NCBI GenBank assembly: GCA_003527965.1
Contig: DPVY01000075.1
Coordinates: forward strand, 2,114 to 9,983
From: Fidelibacterota bacterium
GTDB lineage: Bacteria > Fidelibacterota > UBA2242
DNA length: 7,870 bases
Direction of reading: 5' to 3'
This document shows, piece after piece, positions 5,855 through 7,870 of the stretch. Below the pieces are notes generated by a model that saw only the letters and a list, made by a program, of their open reading frames with translations, was not told the DNA's origin and did no database searches. Each line of letters begins with the position of its first letter. Positions within the stretch are counted from its first letter, which is position 1. The position numbers and the translations under genes are program-made.

Positions 5855-7528
5855 CTATAATACAATTGATTCTTGATATTCACCAAATTCAGCCCTAAGC
5901 ACATTGCAAATCTCTCCCAGAGAAGCATAATCCTTTACGGCATCGAGGATAAAGGGCATTAAATTCTTGTCCGGATCTTTTGCCGCAACTCCCAGTGCCG
6001 AAAGCCTGTTTTGGACAATGTCACTGTTGCGCTGTTTTTTTATTCGGGACAGTTTTTCGACCTGAATTTCCTGCAATTTCGGGTTGACCTTTAATAAACC
6101 GCCGGGCGCATTTTCCTTTATTGTAAATTTATTAACCCCTACAATAATTCGTTCAGCCCGTTCAACTTCCTGCTGATAGCGATAGGCGGCGTCCTGAATC
6201 TCTTTCTGAACATATCCGTTTTCAATGGCATGGACCATCCCGCCCATCCCTTCAATTTTATTCAGGTAATTCCAAACCTCTTTTTCGATTTTGTCGGTCA
6301 GATTTTCAACATAAAAACTGCCTGCCAAAGGATCAACTGTATTGGTTATGCCGGATTCATGGGCGACAATCTGCTGAGTACGCAAAGCAATGCGAACAGA
6401 TTCCTCGGTCGGTAAACTCAGGGCTTCATCTCTCGAATTGGTATGGAGACTCTGGGTTCCGCCCATGACCGCCGCCAGGGTTTGAATCGCAACCCGGACA
6501 ATATTATTATCCGGTTGTTGAGCTGTCAAAGTGCTGCCAGCCGTTTGAGTGTGAAAACGCAGCATCATGGATTTCGGCTTTTGAGCATGAAATTTTTCTT
6601 TCATTATTTTTGCCCAAATGCGTCGGGCAGCCCGGAATTTGGCAACTTCTTCAAGCAGATCGCTGTGGGCATTAAAGAAAAACGATAAACGCCCGGCAAA
6701 ACTATCGATATCCATACCAACTTTCAAGGCTGCGTTTACATATTCAATACCATCAGCCAGGGTAAAAGCCACTTCCTGAACCGCCGTGGAGCCGGCTTCG
6801 CGAATATGGTATCCGGAGATACTGATAGTATTCCATTTGGGAACTTCGGCGGAACAGTATTCGAAAATATTGGTGATTAGCCGAAGTGATGGCTTGGGCG
6901 GAAAGATATAAGTCCCCCGCGCCATATACTCTTTCAGAATATCGTTTTGAATAGTTCCGATTAATTTGCTTCGGGGAACGCCCTGTTTTTCGGCTACGGC
7001 AATATACATAGCCAGCAAGACCGCTGCGGGAGCATTGATGGTCATGGAGGTGGAGACTTTGTCCATTGGAATTCCGTCAAACAGGATTTCCATATCTTTT
7101 ATAGTGTCGATCGCGACTCCAACCTTGCCGATTTCGCCTTCAGCATGGGGGTCATCGGAATCATACCCAATCTGAGTCGGCAGATCAAAGGCGATTGACA
7201 GCCCCGTTTGCCCCTGATTTAACAGATATTTATAGCGTTCATTTGATTCTTCCGCCGTGCCGAATCCGGCATATTGGCGCATGGTCCAGAAACGCCCGCG
7301 GTACATGGTCGGCTGTACTCCGCGGGTGAAAGGATATTCACCGGGGAAGCCTATTTTTTCGTTATAATCGTCGAAATCACCGCTTTCCGGCAGGGCAACT
7401 CTTTCACTCGGCAGCCACGAACCGGTGGTAAACTCAGCTTTTCGCTCAGGGGAACGGTCGATAACTTTTTTTAATGTGCCGGCTTCCCATTCTTGCTTTT
7501 TTTGCCGGAAGCGTTCATCTTTTGACAT
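5855..7528 (-). CDS. mcmA1: methylmalonyl-CoA mutase, catalytic (large) subunit
   Basis: This is the (beta/alpha)8-barrel subunit of adenosylcobalamin-dependent methylmalonyl-CoA mutase. The 557-residue length fits the stand-alone catalytic chain that lacks a B12 domain. Residues aligning with the Propionibacterium enzyme are Y86 (Y89, in RQYAGF), Q194 (Q197, in TIQND), R204 (R207), Y240 and H241 (Y243/H244, in SGYH) and R79 (R82). The Y86/R204 pair binds the substrate carboxylate. Isobutyryl-CoA mutases have Phe and Gln there, so the methylmalonyl-CoA substrate is supported directly. Other family blocks are FDLPTQIGYDSD (114-125) and HTQTAGSTLTAQ (326-337). ATG at 7528 has AAGGAG eight nt upstream. 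It is the first gene of the cluster. Its partner B12 subunit follows only after a 247-nt gap. Confidence 0.97.
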   Translation of the reverse strand: MSKDERFRQKKQEWEAGTLKKVIDRSPERKAEFTTGSWLPSERVALPESGDFDDYNEKIGFPGEYPFTRGVQPTMYRGRFWTMRQYAGFGTAEESNERYKYLLNQGQTGLSIAFDLPTQIGYDSDDPHAEGEIGKVGVAIDTIKDMEILFDGIPMDKVSTSMTINAPAAVLLAMYIAVAEKQGVPRSKLIGTIQNDILKEYMARGTYIFPPKPSLRLITNIFEYCSAEVPKWNTISISGYHIREAGSTAVQEVAFTLADGIEYVNAALKVGMDIDSFAGRLSFFFNAHSDLLEEVAKFRAARRIWAKIMKEKFHAQKPKSMMLRFHTQTAGSTLTAQQPDNNIVRVAIQTLAAVMGGTQSLHTNSRDEALSLPTEESVRIALRTQQIVAHESGITNTVDPLAGSFYVENLTDKIEKEVWNYLNKIEGMGGMVHAIENGYVQKEIQDAAYRYQQEVERAERIIVGVNKFTIKENAPGGLLKVNPKLQEIQVEKLSRIKKQRNSDIVQNRLSALGVAAKDPDKNLMPFILDAVKDYASLGEICNVLRAEFGEYQESIVL

Positions 7529-7870
7529 TAGCGCGGCTCCTTACTTTTGAATAGAATTGAATCTTTCATCAAAAGGTAATTAATGCTTGATTTGTTGATA
7601 TTGCCTGTGGAAAATCTGCATTTCTATTTAAAAATCATTTCAGATAGAGACAAATTTTATACCAGGAAAATTCCACAAATAAACTCTCGTCGGGAGTATA
7701 TTAAAAAACTTAAAAAATTAAAGAGGAATAACGAGAAAAACAATAACTACCGGAACTATTCGGAGGGTATTTGCAATCATTGGCGCTTTCTCATAAAAGA
7801 GAAAACAGATTGAAGGAATAAATTAAATTCAGGAATGGATTAAAGTCAGATACTTTGACTACCGCTGCTC
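7529..7870. other. AT-rich upstream region, probable operon leader and promoter area
   Basis: No convincing gene is seen in these 342 nt. The region is much richer in A and T than the genes. Two A6 tracts at 7703-7708 and 7712-7717, about nine bp apart, could bend the DNA. A weak minus-strand promoter candidate has TTGTCT at 7648-7653 and an AT-rich -10-like block 16 nt later. A second TATAAA block lies at 7656-7661 without a good -35. A 7-bp inverted repeat TGTGGAA/TTCCACA joins 7606-7612 and 7671-7677. No B12-box or other riboswitch signature was recognised. A 76-codon plus-strand frame at 7583-7813 was considered and rejected. Confidence 0.5.
7537..7542 (-). promoter_or_regulatory. ribosome-binding site of mcmA1
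   Basis: AAGGAG on the minus strand lies eight nt before the ATG at 7528, a strong site that supports this as the start of the first operon gene. Confidence 0.75.

Noticed and set aside
5855..7528. Isobutyryl-CoA or ethylmalonyl-CoA mutase instead of methylmalonyl-CoA mutase
   Set aside because: Y86 and R204 match methylmalonyl-CoA mutase where isobutyryl-CoA mutases have Phe and Gln. The ethylmalonyl alternative is disfavoured mainly by the epimerase and decarboxylase context.
7606..7677. DnaA-box-like TGTGGAAAA and ATTCCACA strings suggesting an origin
   Set aside because: Both differ from the DnaA-box consensus, there are only two, and no replication gene is nearby.
7583..7813. Plus-strand 76-codon open frame divergent from the operon, with AAGG six nt before its ATG
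   Set aside because: The translation is Lys/Asn/Ile-rich and low in complexity, as expected from AT-rich non-coding DNA, and shows no recognisable domain.
7529..7870. Cobalamin riboswitch upstream of the B12-dependent mutase
   Set aside because: No B12-box-like conserved core was found on the minus strand in this region.

Overview
The window holds one minus-strand gene cluster of eight genes, transcribed from the right edge to the left. In order they are: the methylmalonyl-CoA mutase catalytic subunit (7528-5855), its separate B12-binding subunit (5607-5218), the MeaB-type GTPase chaperone (5206-4241), methylmalonyl-CoA epimerase (4244-3828), a carboxyltransferase (3762-2212), a small OadG-type membrane subunit (2203-1856), a biotin carrier protein (1853-1398) and a Na+-translocating decarboxylase beta subunit (1382-213). 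All eight reading frames are intact and carry their key family residues. No tRNA, rRNA, CRISPR array, transposase or recognisable riboswitch was found.

Together the genes encode succinyl-CoA <-> (R)-methylmalonyl-CoA <-> (S)-methylmalonyl-CoA <-> propionyl-CoA + CO2. The last step is coupled to Na+ movement across the cytoplasmic membrane. The first four genes form the mutase/epimerase half. The last four form a methylmalonyl-CoA decarboxylase in the order A-D-C-B, which resembles the mmd operons known from Propionigenium and Veillonella. In the decarboxylating direction this lets an anaerobe make propionate from succinate and conserve energy as a Na+ gradient. Run backwards, it would serve propionate oxidation. 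The sequence alone does not fix the direction.

The organism is most likely an anaerobic (fermentative or syntrophic) bacterium of moderate GC content. The gene set and style would suit an uncultivated lineage such as those around Bacteroidetes/Cloacimonetes/Marinimicrobia/Calditrichaeota, but this placement is a guess from general impression, not from a search.

The non-coding parts are more unusual than the genes. The 247-nt gap between the two mutase subunits carries inverted arrays of a 7-bp repeat. The 65-nt gap between epimerase and carboxyltransferase carries a perfect AT-rich palindrome. The 212 nt after the last gene carries two near-identical ACCTGNCAGGT palindromes that also form a long inverted repeat, a small GC stem-loop and a 12-bp tandem repeat at the very edge. 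The 342 nt upstream of the first gene is AT-rich, has no convincing gene and presumably holds the operon promoter. I see no clearly undescribed enzymatic system here. The best leads are the intergenic repeats and the compact arrangement of the full pathway.
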